NCBI GenBank assembly: GCA_965279075.1
Contig: CBDIHI010000010.1
Span: 558,001 to 622,000 of the forward strand
From: SZAS-79 sp965279075
Lineage (GTDB): Bacteria; Pseudomonadota; Gammaproteobacteria; Burkholderiales; SG8-39
Direction of reading: 5' to 3'
Length of the DNA: 64,000 bases
The notes below the pieces were generated by a model that did no database searches, was not told the origin of the DNA, and was given only the letters and a program-made list of their open reading frames with translations. Of the stretch, positions 33,392 to 43,951 are shown in pieces (position 1 is the stretch's first letter; each line of letters begins with the position of its first letter). Made by a program: the position numbers and the translations under genes.

Positions 33392-34282
33392 TCAGTGGTA
33401 CCCGAATGTGCGCAGGGCGCGCTCGTCCTCGGTCCAGCCGCGCTTCACCTTGACCCAGAGCCCGAGGTAGACCTTGCCGTCGAACAGCTTTTCCATGTCC
33501 TTGCGCGCGGCCGTGCCGATGCGCTTGAGGCGTTCGCCCTTGTCGCCGATGACGATGGGCTTGTGGCTGTCGCGGTCGACCCAGATCGTGGCCTCGATGC
33601 GCCTCAGCGCCCCCTCCTCCTTGAAGCTGTCGATCGCCACCTCGCAGCTGTAGGGCAGTTCTTCGCCCAGCTCGCGAAAGAGCTTCTCGCGCACCAGCTC
33701 GGATGCGAAGAAGCGCTCGTCCCGGTCGGTGAGCTGGTCGTCCGGGTACAGCGCGGGCCCCTCGGGCAGCGAGTCGCGGATCACGCGCAGCAGCTCGTCG
33801 GCATTCCTGCCGGTCTTCGCGCTGACCGGCACGACCGCGAAGAACGCGCGCTGCTTCGCGACCTCGGCGAGGAAGGGCATCATCCGCTCGCGATCCCTGG
33901 CAAGGTCGACTTTATTGGCGACCGCGATCACCTTTTGCCCGACCGGGATCTTCGACAGCAGGTTGCGGTCCGCCTCGAACAGCTTCGGCGACTCGATGAC
34001 CCACAGCACGACGTCCGCGTCGCGCGCGGCCTCCGTCGCCCGTTTGTTCAGCGACTTGTTGAGTACGTTGTTGTGCAGCGTCTGGAATCCCGGCGTGTCG
34101 ACGAACACGTACTGGCAGTCCGCGGTCGTCAGGATCCCCGTGACGAGGTGGCGCGTGGTCTGCGCCTTGGGCGAGACGATGGAGAGCTTCTGCCCGACCA
34201 GCCGGTTCAGCAGGCTGGACTTCCCGGTGTTGGGGCGGCCCGCAATGCCGATGGTCCCGCAGCGGAACGGTGCGCCGCTCAT
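33392..34282 (-). CDS. era: GTPase Era
   Basis: 296 residues. G motifs: GRPNTGKSSLLN, DTPGF, NKVDLA, SAKTG. A C-terminal KH domain (IWVDRDSHKPIVIGDKGERLKRIG) binds the 3' end of 16S rRNA during 30S maturation. The ATG at 34282 starts the conserved N-terminus; upstream codons in frame overlap rnc. Confidence 0.97.
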   Translation of the reverse strand: MSGAPFRCGTIGIAGRPNTGKSSLLNRLVGQKLSIVSPKAQTTRHLVTGILTTADCQYVFVDTPGFQTLHNNVLNKSLNKRATEAARDADVVLWVIESPKLFEADRNLLSKIPVGQKVIAVANKVDLARDRERMMPFLAEVAKQRAFFAVVPVSAKTGRNADELLRVIRDSLPEGPALYPDDQLTDRDERFFASELVREKLFRELGEELPYSCEVAIDSFKEEGALRRIEATIWVDRDSHKPIVIGDKGERLKRIGTAARKDMEKLFDGKVYLGLWVKVKRGWTEDERALRTFGYH

Positions 34283-34289
34283 GGTTGGC

Positions 34290-34961
34290 TCATTTCTCGA
34301 TCTGCTTGAGGATTTTCCCGGCCGCGTTCTGCTCGGCAATGCGGCGCGTGCTGCCGGTGCCTGAAGCGGCCAGGTTCAGTTCGGCCACGACGCACTCGAC
34401 CTGGATTGTCTGTCGATGGGCCGCACCGGTGGTTGCGACTACATGGTAATGGGGCAGCTTTCGCTTGCGCGCCTGCAGGTACTCCTGTAGCGCCGTCTTG
34501 GGGTCCTTGACCGATTCGGTCGGATCGATCTGCTCGATCATGTCCTTGAAGACGACGCGAACCACGTCGCGCACCGCAGGATAGCCCCCGTCGAGGAACA
34601 CCGCGCCGATCAATGCTTCGAGGGCATTGGCCAGCATCGCGGGGCTGCTGCCTCCGTCACTCCCGAGTACCGATTCGTTCACCCGCAAAAAATCGGACAG
34701 CCCGAGACCCCGCGCAAGGACGAACAGCGATTCCTTGCGGACGAGCTTGGCGCGCAATTTTGAGAGCTGGCCTTCCGCAATCTGCGGAAAACGGCCGAAC
34801 AGTTCTTCGCGGATGACGCAATCGAGCACGCCGTCGCCGAGGAATTCGAGGCGCTCGTTGTGCGGCGAGCCGAAGCTGCGGTGGGTCAGCGCCTGCTCGC
34901 GCAGGGCGTCGCTCCTGAACTGGTAGGCGATGCGCTTGTCTAGGAGCGGGGGCCGCGCCAC
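34290..34961 (-). CDS. rnc: Ribonuclease III
   Basis: 223 residues. The nuclease signature NERLEFLGDGVLD and the second acidic motif EALIGAVFLDGG form the active site; a double-stranded RNA-binding domain ends the protein (TALQEYLQARKRKLPHYHVV to IAEQNAAGKILKQIE). Start is GTG at 34961. The lepB-DUF4845-rnc-era order is typical. Confidence 0.97.
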   Translation of the reverse strand: MARPPLLDKRIAYQFRSDALREQALTHRSFGSPHNERLEFLGDGVLDCVIREELFGRFPQIAEGQLSKLRAKLVRKESLFVLARGLGLSDFLRVNESVLGSDGGSSPAMLANALEALIGAVFLDGGYPAVRDVVRVVFKDMIEQIDPTESVKDPKTALQEYLQARKRKLPHYHVVATTGAAHRQTIQVECVVAELNLAASGTGSTRRIAEQNAAGKILKQIEK

Positions 34962-34972
34962 CTTGTGCGCCG

Positions 34973-35329
34973 CTATTGGTCTTTCGAGTTCGCTTCGAAG
35001 TCGATGTACAGACCGACGTTGGCGAACAGGGGCACTTCCTTCTTGTAGGCGAACGAGATCACGACGTCGCTGCCGTCCTTGGTGACCTCGAGGTCGGCCG
35101 CGGTGATCGTCTTGACTTCATCGATCATGGTCTTGGTGTCCCAGGCCTTGCGGATCTCGGCTACGCTGCCGCCGCGCTTTTCCTGCGCAATCGCGACGAT
35201 GTGCTTCTTGGCCGTGAAGAACTCGGCGAACGCGGGCCCGACCTTCATGCCCAGCAACGCGATGACGATCAGGACCACGAAAACGATGATCAGGCCGCTA
35301 AGGCTTACGCCAGTCTGCTTGCTACGCAT
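34973..35329 (-). CDS. DUF4845 domain-containing membrane protein
   Basis: 118 residues with one N-terminal membrane segment (GLIIVFVVLIVIALLGMKVGPAFAEFF) in a pilin-like layout (QTGVSLSGLI before the hydrophobic stretch). The periplasmic part ends EVPLFANVGLYIDFEA. Function is unknown; it is regularly found between lepB and rnc. A strong ribosome site (GGGAGG) precedes the ATG. Confidence 0.9.
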   Translation of the reverse strand: MRSKQTGVSLSGLIIVFVVLIVIALLGMKVGPAFAEFFTAKKHIVAIAQEKRGGSVAEIRKAWDTKTMIDEVKTITAADLEVTKDGSDVVISFAYKKEVPLFANVGLYIDFEANSKDQ

Positions 35330-35347
35330 GAATCCTCCCGTTTGCCG

Positions 35348-36136
35348 CTATCGGAACGAGCCGAAGCGCCCAAGCTCGTTCAGGTTGAGCCAGATGAAGA
35401 ACGCCTTGCCTACGATATTCTCGTCAGGCACGAAGCCCCACACCCGGCTGTCGCTCGAATTGTCCCGGTTGTCGCCCATCATGAAGTAATGCCCTGGCGG
35501 CACGGTACAGGTCATCCCTGCCGTATTGTAAGTGCAATTGCCGGAGTACGGGAAAGACCGCCCCTGCGACGTGTACGTGGGCGCGTCCTCCTCTATCAGG
35601 ATCTCGTGCTCCCGGGTGCCCAGGGTCTCGGAGAAGCGGCGCGAAAACTGCATCCGCTCGCGCGACAGGTAGTCGTCCATCTGCCTGAGCGGGACCGGCT
35701 GCCCGTTCACGGAGACGCGCTTGTTCTGGTACGAAATGCGGTCGCCGGGCAGCCCGACCACCCGCTTGATGTAGTCTAGCGATGGGTCCTCGGGATAGCG
35801 GAACACCATCACGTCGCCGCGCTGCGGGGAGCCGATGTCGACGACCTTCTTGTTGATGACGGGAAGCCGGATGCCGTAGGCGAACTTGTTGACGAGGATG
35901 AAGTCGCCCACCAGCAGCGTCGGGATCATCGAGCCGGACGGGATCTTGAACGGCTCGAAGAGGAACGAGCGCAGCAGGAACACGATCAGGATCACCGGGA
36001 AGAAGCTGACCGAGTACTCGACCCACCAGGGTTCCTTGGAGTCCCTGGCGCGCTTCTTCGCGAGCCAGAGCAGGTCGACGAGGCACACGAGGCCGGTGAC
36101 CAACAGCAGGAGCAGCAGGAACAGGGCGAAACTCAC
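35348..36136 (-). CDS. lepB: Signal peptidase I
   Basis: 262 residues, two N-terminal membrane helices. The Ser-Lys dyad is Ser68 in PSGSMIPTLLVGD and Lys123 in DYIKRVVGLPGD; the later GDNRDNSSDSR box is conserved. It removes signal peptides from exported precursors. Start is the GTG at 36136 with GAGGTG upstream, nine bases after the lepA stop. Confidence 0.96.
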   Translation of the reverse strand: MSFALFLLLLLLVTGLVCLVDLLWLAKKRARDSKEPWWVEYSVSFFPVILIVFLLRSFLFEPFKIPSGSMIPTLLVGDFILVNKFAYGIRLPVINKKVVDIGSPQRGDVMVFRYPEDPSLDYIKRVVGLPGDRISYQNKRVSVNGQPVPLRQMDDYLSRERMQFSRRFSETLGTREHEILIEEDAPTYTSQGRSFPYSGNCTYNTAGMTCTVPPGHYFMMGDNRDNSSDSRVWGFVPDENIVGKAFFIWLNLNELGRFGSFR

Positions 36137-36144
36137 GGGCACCT

Positions 36145-37944
<1,800 letters not shown>

Positions 37945-37953
37945 GGACAAATG

Positions 37954-37974
37954 AAAAGGGTGCCCGAGGCACCC
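37954..37974 (-). terminator. intrinsic terminator or attenuator ahead of lepA
   Basis: On the minus strand GGGTGCC pairs with GGCACCC over a three-base loop, then TTTT. It follows the glutaredoxin-like gene by 14 bases and precedes the lepA ATG by nine. Read-through would be needed if lepA depends on upstream promoters. Confidence 0.65.
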
Positions 37975-37988
37975 TTCTTAGACTTCAC

Positions 37989-38234
37989 TCATTTTACCGC
38001 AAGGCGGGACCGCAAAGCGGCTATGTCGAGGAAATAGTGGCAGATTTCCGCACCCTGCGGGTCCGTCAGCACGGGCACCAGTTCCCCGAACCGGGCCTCG
38101 AGGGCGGGGTCCGTATCCACGTCCACGATTTCCACGCTGAAACCGAGGGATTCCCGAAGCGGCGCCAGGGCCTCCGCCATGTCGGTGCAGAGATGGCAGT
38201 AGGTGCGCCCGTAAAGCGTCAGGCGGACAGTCAA
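37989..38234 (-). CDS. Glutaredoxin-family (DUF836-like) protein
   Basis: 81 residues. A thioredoxin fold with redox pair Cys13 and Cys16 (RTYCHLCTDM) and a cis-Pro in LVPVLTDPQG. Such small glutaredoxin-like proteins commonly sit between degP and lepA in betaproteobacteria. The electron donor and target are unknown. Confidence 0.85.
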   Translation of the reverse strand: MTVRLTLYGRTYCHLCTDMAEALAPLRESLGFSVEIVDVDTDPALEARFGELVPVLTDPQGAEICHYFLDIAALRSRLAVK

Positions 38235-38260
38235 CGGACGGCCCCTGCCCGCACTCTCCC

Positions 38261-39703
38261 CTAACCCTTGTCCGCGAGCCCGCTGACGGTGACGAATGCA
38301 GCGCTTTCACCGCGGCGGATATGCAGGGTGACGGTGGCGCCCTTGTCCAGGCCGGCCAGCAGCTTGTTGAGCTGCTCGACGGAGCGCAATTCATTCTGCT
38401 GGCCCTTGTGCACCAAGGTCAGCAGGACGTCGCCCTTGCGAAATTCGCCCTTGGCGTCAGGCTTCACCTCGGTGACGACTACGCCGCCCTGCACCTTCAG
38501 GTCGCGCTTCTGGTCCGCGCTCAGCTCGGCCACGACCAGCCCGAGGCGGTTGGCCGCCAGTTCGACGGGCTTCGTGCCGCGCTGCGTGTCGCGGGAGGCG
38601 ACGCGGTCCTCGGGCAATTCGCCGACCGTCACGGTCAGGTCGCGGGTCCCGCCCTTGCGCAGCACCTGCACGGAGGCCTGCGAACCCGGCCGGGTCGCGC
38701 CGACGACCCGCGGCAGGTCGCTGGAGGCTTCGATGGCTTTGCCGTCGAACCGGACGATGATGTCGAGCGCCTCGACGCCCGCCTTGTCCGCCGGGCTGCC
38801 TTTCTCGACCTGGTTGACGAGGGCGCCCGCGGGCCTGGGCAGGCCGAACGACTCGGCCAGCTCGCGCGTCACCTCCTGGATCACCACGCCGATCCGGCCG
38901 CGCGAGACACGGCCCTTGGCGCGGAGCTGGCTCTGGATGTCGAGCGCGACGTCGATGGGAATGGCGAAGGACAGGCCCATGAAGCCACCCGTCCGGCTGT
39001 AGATCTGCGAATTGATCCCGACCACCTCGCCCCGCATGTTGAACAGCGGCCCACCTGAATTCCCAGGGTTGATCGCCACGTCGGTCTGGATGAACGGGAC
39101 GAAGTTTTCCTGCGGCAGGGAGCGCCCCTTCGCGCTGACGATCCCCGCGGTCACGGTGTTGTCGAAGCCGAAGGGCGATCCGATCGCAAGCACCCATTCG
39201 CCCACCTTCAGCCGCATCGGGTCGCCCATCTTCACCGGCTGCAGGCCGGCGGCGTCGATCTTGATAAGCGCAACGTCAGTGCGCTTGTCTGCACCGATCA
39301 CCTTGGCCTTGAATTCGCGCTTGTCGGTGAGCCGGACGTTGATCTCGTCGGCGCTGTCCACCACATGCGCGTTGGTGAGGATGTAGCCGTCCGCGCTGAT
39401 GATGAAACCCGAGCCCAGCGAACGGCTCTCGGGTTGGCGGGGACCAGCTCCCGGACCCGGCTGCCGCGGCACGAACCGGCGGAAGAAGTCGTAGAACGGG
39501 TCATTCTCGTCGAGGTCGGGGATCTGCGGCACGTTGGGCGATGCCGGCCTGCGCGCCGCCTGCGTCGTGCTGATGTTCACCACGGCGGGGCCCTGCCTTT
39601 CGACCAGGTCGGTGAAGTCTGGGAGGTCGCGCGCCTGCGCATGCGCCGCCATCGTGAAGGAAAACACAACTGCTGCAAGCGCGACTCTGGCCAAGCGCAT
39701 CAT
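38261..39703 (-). CDS. Periplasmic Do-type serine protease (DegP/MucD)
   Basis: 480 residues. A signal peptide (ALAAVVFSFTMAAHAQA) is followed by the protease domain with His113 (NAHVVD), Asp143 (TDVALIK) and Ser216 (GNSGGP), then two PDZ domains (about 280-375 and 395-475). It degrades or refolds misfolded envelope proteins. Its place as the last member of rpoE-rseA-rseB-degP makes it the MucD equivalent and an RpoE target. The tandem ATG at 39703 has AGGA seven bases upstream. Confidence 0.95.
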   Translation of the reverse strand: MMRLARVALAAVVFSFTMAAHAQARDLPDFTDLVERQGPAVVNISTTQAARRPASPNVPQIPDLDENDPFYDFFRRFVPRQPGPGAGPRQPESRSLGSGFIISADGYILTNAHVVDSADEINVRLTDKREFKAKVIGADKRTDVALIKIDAAGLQPVKMGDPMRLKVGEWVLAIGSPFGFDNTVTAGIVSAKGRSLPQENFVPFIQTDVAINPGNSGGPLFNMRGEVVGINSQIYSRTGGFMGLSFAIPIDVALDIQSQLRAKGRVSRGRIGVVIQEVTRELAESFGLPRPAGALVNQVEKGSPADKAGVEALDIIVRFDGKAIEASSDLPRVVGATRPGSQASVQVLRKGGTRDLTVTVGELPEDRVASRDTQRGTKPVELAANRLGLVVAELSADQKRDLKVQGGVVVTEVKPDAKGEFRKGDVLLTLVHKGQQNELRSVEQLNKLLAGLDKGATVTLHIRRGESAAFVTVSGLADKG

Positions 39704-39728
39704 TTCGTTCCTCGTTGCGTTCCGGTGT

Positions 39729-40706
39729 TCATTGCGGGCGATGGTATTCGACGGTATCGGCGATGCGGCGGACGGTGGCGGCCGGCGTTTCGCCAACGAC
39801 GGTAACGACATGGTTCGCCAGCTCTCGCGTATAGATGTTTACCGCGCCCATGCTGGACATGCCGGGACGCAGGGGTTCGCGCCCCGCTTCGAGCGGCTCG
39901 ATGAACACCGACACCGCCGCGAGGCCATCGGAGTACACGATCTGCCCGACGCGCTGCGTCTCGCGCAGCTGGCGCCGCACTTCGACCACCTTGCGAAAGC
40001 CCGGGATCCCCGCACTCACCGTCCAGCCCGTCTCCGCGAGGTTCGCCGGCACGACCGACGCGTTTTCGATGCGCCACTGCTTGCCCTGCGCGAGGGCCGC
40101 GGGCTTGAGCTTCTCCCGGTCGAAATTAGCCCCGAGCGTGAGCTGGGTGAAGGTGAACTCCTCCACCGCCTCGCCCTTCTCCCTGAAGATCCGCGCCTTC
40201 AGCAGCATGCCGCTGCGCACGTCCGCCCAGAGCTTGTAGCCGTACCGCAGGTCATCCTTGGGCGTAAGCATGATCGCCTGGCAATCGAAGCCGGCGACGC
40301 GCGCCTTCTCTTCCTTTGTCACCAGGTACTGCTCGGGCAGTTCGGCGAGCTGCGCCGGCAGCAGTGCCGGGAAGCTCAACTGGCTGGAGCGACGGTCGAC
40401 CTTGACGGTCATGCTGTCGGGCAGGTAGCAGCGAACCTCGTCACCCCTTCGGACGACCTCGCGCCGCATGCCGTCCAGAGCCTCGAGCTTCTCGATGTCC
40501 CCGGACGCGTCCACGAGACGCGTGATCCGGGAGGTTTCGCTGCGATCCCCCTGGCGGTAGACGAACGTTCCCGTGTAACTGAGCTTCTGCGAAGCCAGGT
40601 AGATCTTCTTCAGCCAGGCGGCCGCGTCCGGCGCCACCGGTGCCGGCGCCTGGGACATGGCGTAGCCGGGCACCACCAGCAGCAGCATCGCCAGCGATTT
40701 CCTCAT
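39729..40706 (-). CDS. rseB: Sigma-E factor regulatory protein RseB (MucB)
   Basis: 325 residues, with a signal peptide (MLLLVVPGYAMSQA). The large lipoprotein-like domain begins WLKKIYLASQKLSYTGTFVYRQGD, and the small C-terminal domain carries VYSDGLAAVSVFIEP and HVVTVVGETPAATVRRIADTVE. RseB binds the periplasmic part of RseA and shields it from DegS cleavage until lipopolysaccharide or misfolded porins appear. ATGA overlap with rseA. Confidence 0.95.
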   Translation of the reverse strand: MRKSLAMLLLVVPGYAMSQAPAPVAPDAAAWLKKIYLASQKLSYTGTFVYRQGDRSETSRITRLVDASGDIEKLEALDGMRREVVRRGDEVRCYLPDSMTVKVDRRSSQLSFPALLPAQLAELPEQYLVTKEEKARVAGFDCQAIMLTPKDDLRYGYKLWADVRSGMLLKARIFREKGEAVEEFTFTQLTLGANFDREKLKPAALAQGKQWRIENASVVPANLAETGWTVSAGIPGFRKVVEVRRQLRETQRVGQIVYSDGLAAVSVFIEPLEAGREPLRPGMSSMGAVNIYTRELANHVVTVVGETPAATVRRIADTVEYHRPQ

Positions 40707-41215
40707 CTTTGCCGGGCGGTGTCGGCCACCGTGCGCACGTAAGGCGCGACCCCCTGGAGGCTGTTGCGCGGGGAGTAATTCTGGTGGGCCCGAAGGTAGT
40801 CGTCGGCTTCCTTGGGCACGGATACCAGCACGACTTCCGGCTTCGCGACGGGCGCAGGGGCCTGCGCAACCTGGCTTTCCGACGGGCCCATCACCTGCCA
40901 GGTGCTGATAGCAACCGCCGCTACCGCAGCCAGCCCGGCGGCGACCGTCCGGTACCCGTGCCAGAAGTGCGCGGGTTCGGCGCGAACGGGGGCCGCGGCC
41001 GGCGCAAGGATCGTCGCCTCCGCGTCGAGACGGGCCGAGAAGCGCGCCGTGAACCCGCTGGAAAGGACTTGCGTGTCGCGCATGGCGTCGCTGATGAGGT
41101 GGTATCGGCGCCAGGCTTCTAGGGCCTCCCCTTCCACCCTGGTGGCGCGCAGCAATTCGTCGAGCTCCGTGTCGGTGAGCTCGCCGTCCATCATCGCCGA
41201 AATCCTGGATTTCAT
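40703..41215 (-). CDS. rseA: Anti-sigma-E factor RseA
   Basis: 170 residues. The cytoplasmic N-terminus (ISAMMDGELTDTELDELL, AWRRYHLISDAMR) is the RseA/MucA sigma-binding domain; a membrane helix lies at about residues 91-108; the periplasmic tail follows. It holds RpoE inactive at the membrane. It starts four bases after rpoE. Confidence 0.94.
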   Translation of the reverse strand: MKSRISAMMDGELTDTELDELLRATRVEGEALEAWRRYHLISDAMRDTQVLSSGFTARFSARLDAEATILAPAAAPVRAEPAHFWHGYRTVAAGLAAVAAVAISTWQVMGPSESQVAQAPAPVAKPEVVLVSVPKEADDYLRAHQNYSPRNSLQGVAPYVRTVADTARQR

Positions 41216-41219
41216 GTGC

Positions 41220-41819
41220 TCACCACCTCCTGTCGTCGCCGGTGTCGAGCAACGGCTTCAACTGCTCTGCGATCGCCTCGCGCGCCCGGAAGATCCGGGA
41301 GCGCACCGTGCCGATCGGGCAATTCATGATCTGCGCTATGTCCTCGTAACTCATGCCTTCGATCTCCCGCAGCTGGATCGCGGTGCGCAATTCCTCGGGC
41401 AAAGCCTGCATCGTCGCATTCACCGTGTCGCCGATCTCGCGACTGAGCAGCAGGCTTTCCGGCGTGTTGATGTCCCGCAACTGCTCGCCTTCGTCCAGGC
41501 TTTCGGCTTCGTCAGAATCGACGCTCGTGGAGGTGGGCGCCCTGCGTCCCGCCGCCATGAGGTAGTTCTTCGCGGTATTGATCCCGATCCGGTACAGCCA
41601 TGTGTAAAAGGCGCTGTCGCCGCGAAAATTCGGCAGCGCCCGGTAAGCCTTGATGAATGCCTCCTGCGTCACGTCCTCCACCTCCGCCGGGTCGCGCACG
41701 AACCTTGAAAGCAGCCGGCCGAGCTTGCGCTGGTACTTGTCCACCAGCAACCCGAAAGCCTGCTTGTCGCCGCGCTGGACGCGTTCGACCAGCAGCTGGT
41801 CGATCTCCCGATCGCCCAC
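41220..41819 (-). CDS. rpoE: RNA polymerase sigma-E factor RpoE (AlgU)
   Basis: 199 residues, an ECF sigma factor with region 2 (DVTQEAFIKAYRALPNFRGDSAFYTWLYRIGINTAKNYL) and region 4 (LREIEGMSYEDIAQIMNCPIGTVRSRIFRARE). It drives the envelope-stress regulon. The start is GTG at 41819. A promoter resembling the sigma-E consensus lies 58 bases upstream, suggesting autoregulation. Confidence 0.97.
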   Translation of the reverse strand: MGDREIDQLLVERVQRGDKQAFGLLVDKYQRKLGRLLSRFVRDPAEVEDVTQEAFIKAYRALPNFRGDSAFYTWLYRIGINTAKNYLMAAGRRAPTSTSVDSDEAESLDEGEQLRDINTPESLLLSREIGDTVNATMQALPEELRTAIQLREIEGMSYEDIAQIMNCPIGTVRSRIFRAREAIAEQLKPLLDTGDDRRW

Positions 41820-41876
41820 GCTCAGTCGTCCTCGCCCGGCAGGATGCGGACCGCAGCAAAAAAACGCTTATGTGGC

Positions 41877-41903
41877 ACAGACAGGCTTCCTGGGAAATAG
41901 TTC
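41877..41903 (-). promoter_or_regulatory. sigma-E-type autoregulatory promoter of rpoE
   Basis: On the minus strand GAACTA (41903-41898), 16 bases, then TCTGT (41881-41877). This matches the RpoE consensus GAACTT-N16-TCTGA apart from two bases. The predicted start is near 41870, giving a leader of about 50 bases. Confidence 0.7.
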
Positions 41904-41915
41904 TACAGAGCCGGC

Positions 41916-42365
41916 TCAGGCCGGGATTTTCACGCCGCCGGCGGGAATCGTTCCCCACAGCGCCCAGAGCCGCAACCGCCTGAACGCCTCCGGGTCAAGC
42001 ATATCCCGGGCAACGAGGATTGTCCGCCGGCCGCCGGGACTGGCGAGATCGAGTATGACCAGCCACCTGCTGACGAACCGGCGCTCGAGGACGGCGCCGG
42101 AGACCTCCTCGCCCGACCGGAGGTCGATCGCCATGGCGGCGTCCGGGCCCGGGAGCAAGGCCCGGGGGGACCCCGGCGCGATGAGCAGGGCCTTGCTGCG
42201 CACCACGAAGGCTGCGAGGACGAGTAGCAGGAATGCACCCAGGGTTCCCTGTGACAGGGGGAGAAGTGCGATGAGTACCGCCGCAGCCAGGCCATGGGTT
42301 GCCACGACAAGGCCCGCCAGGACCGGGGATCCGCGCAAATCGAGGCGCAGGCCGCTCCGGCTCAA
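41916..42365 (-). CDS. YgfX-like membrane protein
   Basis: 149 residues: two hydrophobic helices (about 15-36 and 39-55), then a soluble part with SGAVLERRFVSRWLVILDL and ILVARDMLDPEAFRRLRLWALWG. That end is the recognisable YgfX signature. YgfX (CptA) was described as the toxin-like partner of the SdhE/YgfY protein. No sdhE gene is adjacent. The start is inferred as the TTG at 42365, overlapping the fabF stop as TTGA; no ATG is available. Confidence 0.7.
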   Translation of the reverse strand: MSRSGLRLDLRGSPVLAGLVVATHGLAAAVLIALLPLSQGTLGAFLLLVLAAFVVRSKALLIAPGSPRALLPGPDAAMAIDLRSGEEVSGAVLERRFVSRWLVILDLASPGGRRTILVARDMLDPEAFRRLRLWALWGTIPAGGVKIPA

Positions 42366-43600
42366 AGGCGGGTGAAGATCAGCGTGCCGTTGGTCCCGCC
42401 GAAGCCGAACGAATTGGACAGGGCGGTGCGGATCGGCATCTTGCGGGCCGTGTTCGGGACGTAGTCCAGGTCGCACTTCGGATCGGGATTGTCGAGGTTG
42501 ATCGTCGGCGGAGACACCTGGTCGCGGAGGGCCAGGATGCTGGCGACCGCCTCGATGCCGCCGGCGGCGCCGAGCAGGTGCCCGGTCATCGACTTGGTCG
42601 AATTGACGACCACGCGCTTCGCCTGCTCGCCGAGCAGCTTCTTGACCGCCATGGTCTCGGCGATATCGCCCAGCGGCGTCGAAGTGCCGTGGGCGTTGAT
42701 GTAGTCGATCGCGTCGGCGTTCATGCCGGCGTCGCGCAGCGCATTGCGCATGCAGCGGAAAGCACCGTCGCCGTCTTCGGCCGGCGCTGTCATATGGAAG
42801 GCATCAGAGCTCACGCCGTAGCCGGAGAGCTCGCAGTAGATGCGGGCGCCGCGAGCCTTGGCGTGCTCGTACTCCTCGAGGATCACGGCACCCGCGCCTT
42901 CGCCGAGGACGAACCCGTCACGATCCCTGTCCCAGGGCCGGCTGGCCGCCTCGGGCGCGTCATTGCGGGTGGAGAGCGCCCGCGCGGAGGCGAATCCGCC
43001 CATGGCGAGCTCGGTCACCGTGGCTTCGGCGCCGCCCGCTATCATGACATCGGCCTCGCCATAGCGAATCGCCTTGGCGGCCTCGCCGATGCAATGGGTC
43101 GAGGTCGTGCAGGCTGTAACGATCGCCAGGCACGGGCCCTTGGTGCCCAGCATGATCGACAGGTTGCCGGCGATCATGTTGATGATGGTGCTGGGGATGA
43201 AGAACGGCGAGATCCGCCGCGGGCCGTTCTTGAGCAACTCGTCGTGGGTCGCCTCGATCATCGGCAGGCCGCCGATGCCGGAGCCGAAATTGATGCCGGC
43301 GCGCTCCGGGTCCTCCTTCGCCATGTCGATCCCGGAATCCTTCCATGCCTGGATCCCCGCCGCCATGCCGTAGTGGATGAACGTATCCATCCTGCGCGCT
43401 TCCTTCGCGGACAGGTAGGCGTTCACGTCGAACCCCTTCACCTCGCCCGCGATCTGGCAGGAAAGGCGCGACGGATCGAACCGGGTGACGCGGGAAATTC
43501 CGGACTTGCCGGCAAGCAGGCTGTCCCAGGCGTCCTGGACCGTGCTGCCGACGGGGCTGACGACACCCAGCCCCGTGACGACTACTCTGCGGCGTGTCAA
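42362..43600 (-). CDS. fabF: 3-oxoacyl-[acyl-carrier-protein] synthase II
   Basis: 412 residues. Catalytic Cys in TACTTSTHCIGEA and two His in NAHGTSTPLGD and KSMTGHLLGAAGG. It elongates acyl-ACP, including unsaturated chains. The start is TTG at 43600 with GGAG at suitable distance. acpP lies 32 bases upstream. Confidence 0.97.
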   Translation of the reverse strand: MTRRRVVVTGLGVVSPVGSTVQDAWDSLLAGKSGISRVTRFDPSRLSCQIAGEVKGFDVNAYLSAKEARRMDTFIHYGMAAGIQAWKDSGIDMAKEDPERAGINFGSGIGGLPMIEATHDELLKNGPRRISPFFIPSTIINMIAGNLSIMLGTKGPCLAIVTACTTSTHCIGEAAKAIRYGEADVMIAGGAEATVTELAMGGFASARALSTRNDAPEAASRPWDRDRDGFVLGEGAGAVILEEYEHAKARGARIYCELSGYGVSSDAFHMTAPAEDGDGAFRCMRNALRDAGMNADAIDYINAHGTSTPLGDIAETMAVKKLLGEQAKRVVVNSTKSMTGHLLGAAGGIEAVASILALRDQVSPPTINLDNPDPKCDLDYVPNTARKMPIRTALSNSFGFGGTNGTLIFTRL

Positions 43601-43632
43601 TCTGGCTCCGATGCTTTACTTGTGCTCTGCGT

Positions 43633-43872
43633 TCAGGCCTTCTGGCGCGCCTGGACGAAATTGATCGCCTGCTGGACCGTGGTGATCTTCTCGGCTTCCT
43701 CGTCGGGAATCTCGGTCTCGAATTCCTCCTCGAGCGCCATGACGAGTTCCACTGTGTCGAGGGAATCCGCGCCCAGGTCGTCCACGAACGAGGATTCGTT
43801 CTTGATTTCGGCTTCGTTCACGCCCAGCTGCTCGGCAATGATCTTCCTGACGCGTTGTTCGATGTTATCCAT
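43633..43872 (-). CDS. acpP: Acyl carrier protein
   Basis: 79 residues, strongly acidic. Ser37 in GADSLDTVEL is the site modified by AcpS. A strong AAGGAG lies before the ATG. A terminator hairpin separates it from fabG, so it has its own promoter, probably with the TAAAAT box at 43920-43915. Confidence 0.98.
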   Translation of the reverse strand: MDNIEQRVRKIIAEQLGVNEAEIKNESSFVDDLGADSLDTVELVMALEEEFETEIPDEEAEKITTVQQAINFVQARQKA

Positions 43873-43922
43873 GTCGTCCTGCTCCTTCCCTGTTGGGCCA
43901 AGCTCAAGCTTCGCATTTTACC

Positions 43923-43942
43923 AAAACGGCCGGAACCGGCCG
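43923..43942. terminator. bidirectional intrinsic terminator between fabG and acpP
   Basis: CGGCCGG (43927-43933) and CCGGCCG (43936-43942) form a near-perfect stem. On the minus strand TTTT follows; on the plus strand AAAAC follows and AAAA precedes. It ends the fab operon transcript after fabG. Confidence 0.7.
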
Positions 43943-43951
43943 AAAACAAAT

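Noticed and set aside
37954..37974. The same hairpin as a plus-strand terminator.
   Set aside because: Only the minus strand has a clean T-run (TTTT), and no plus-strand gene ends nearby.
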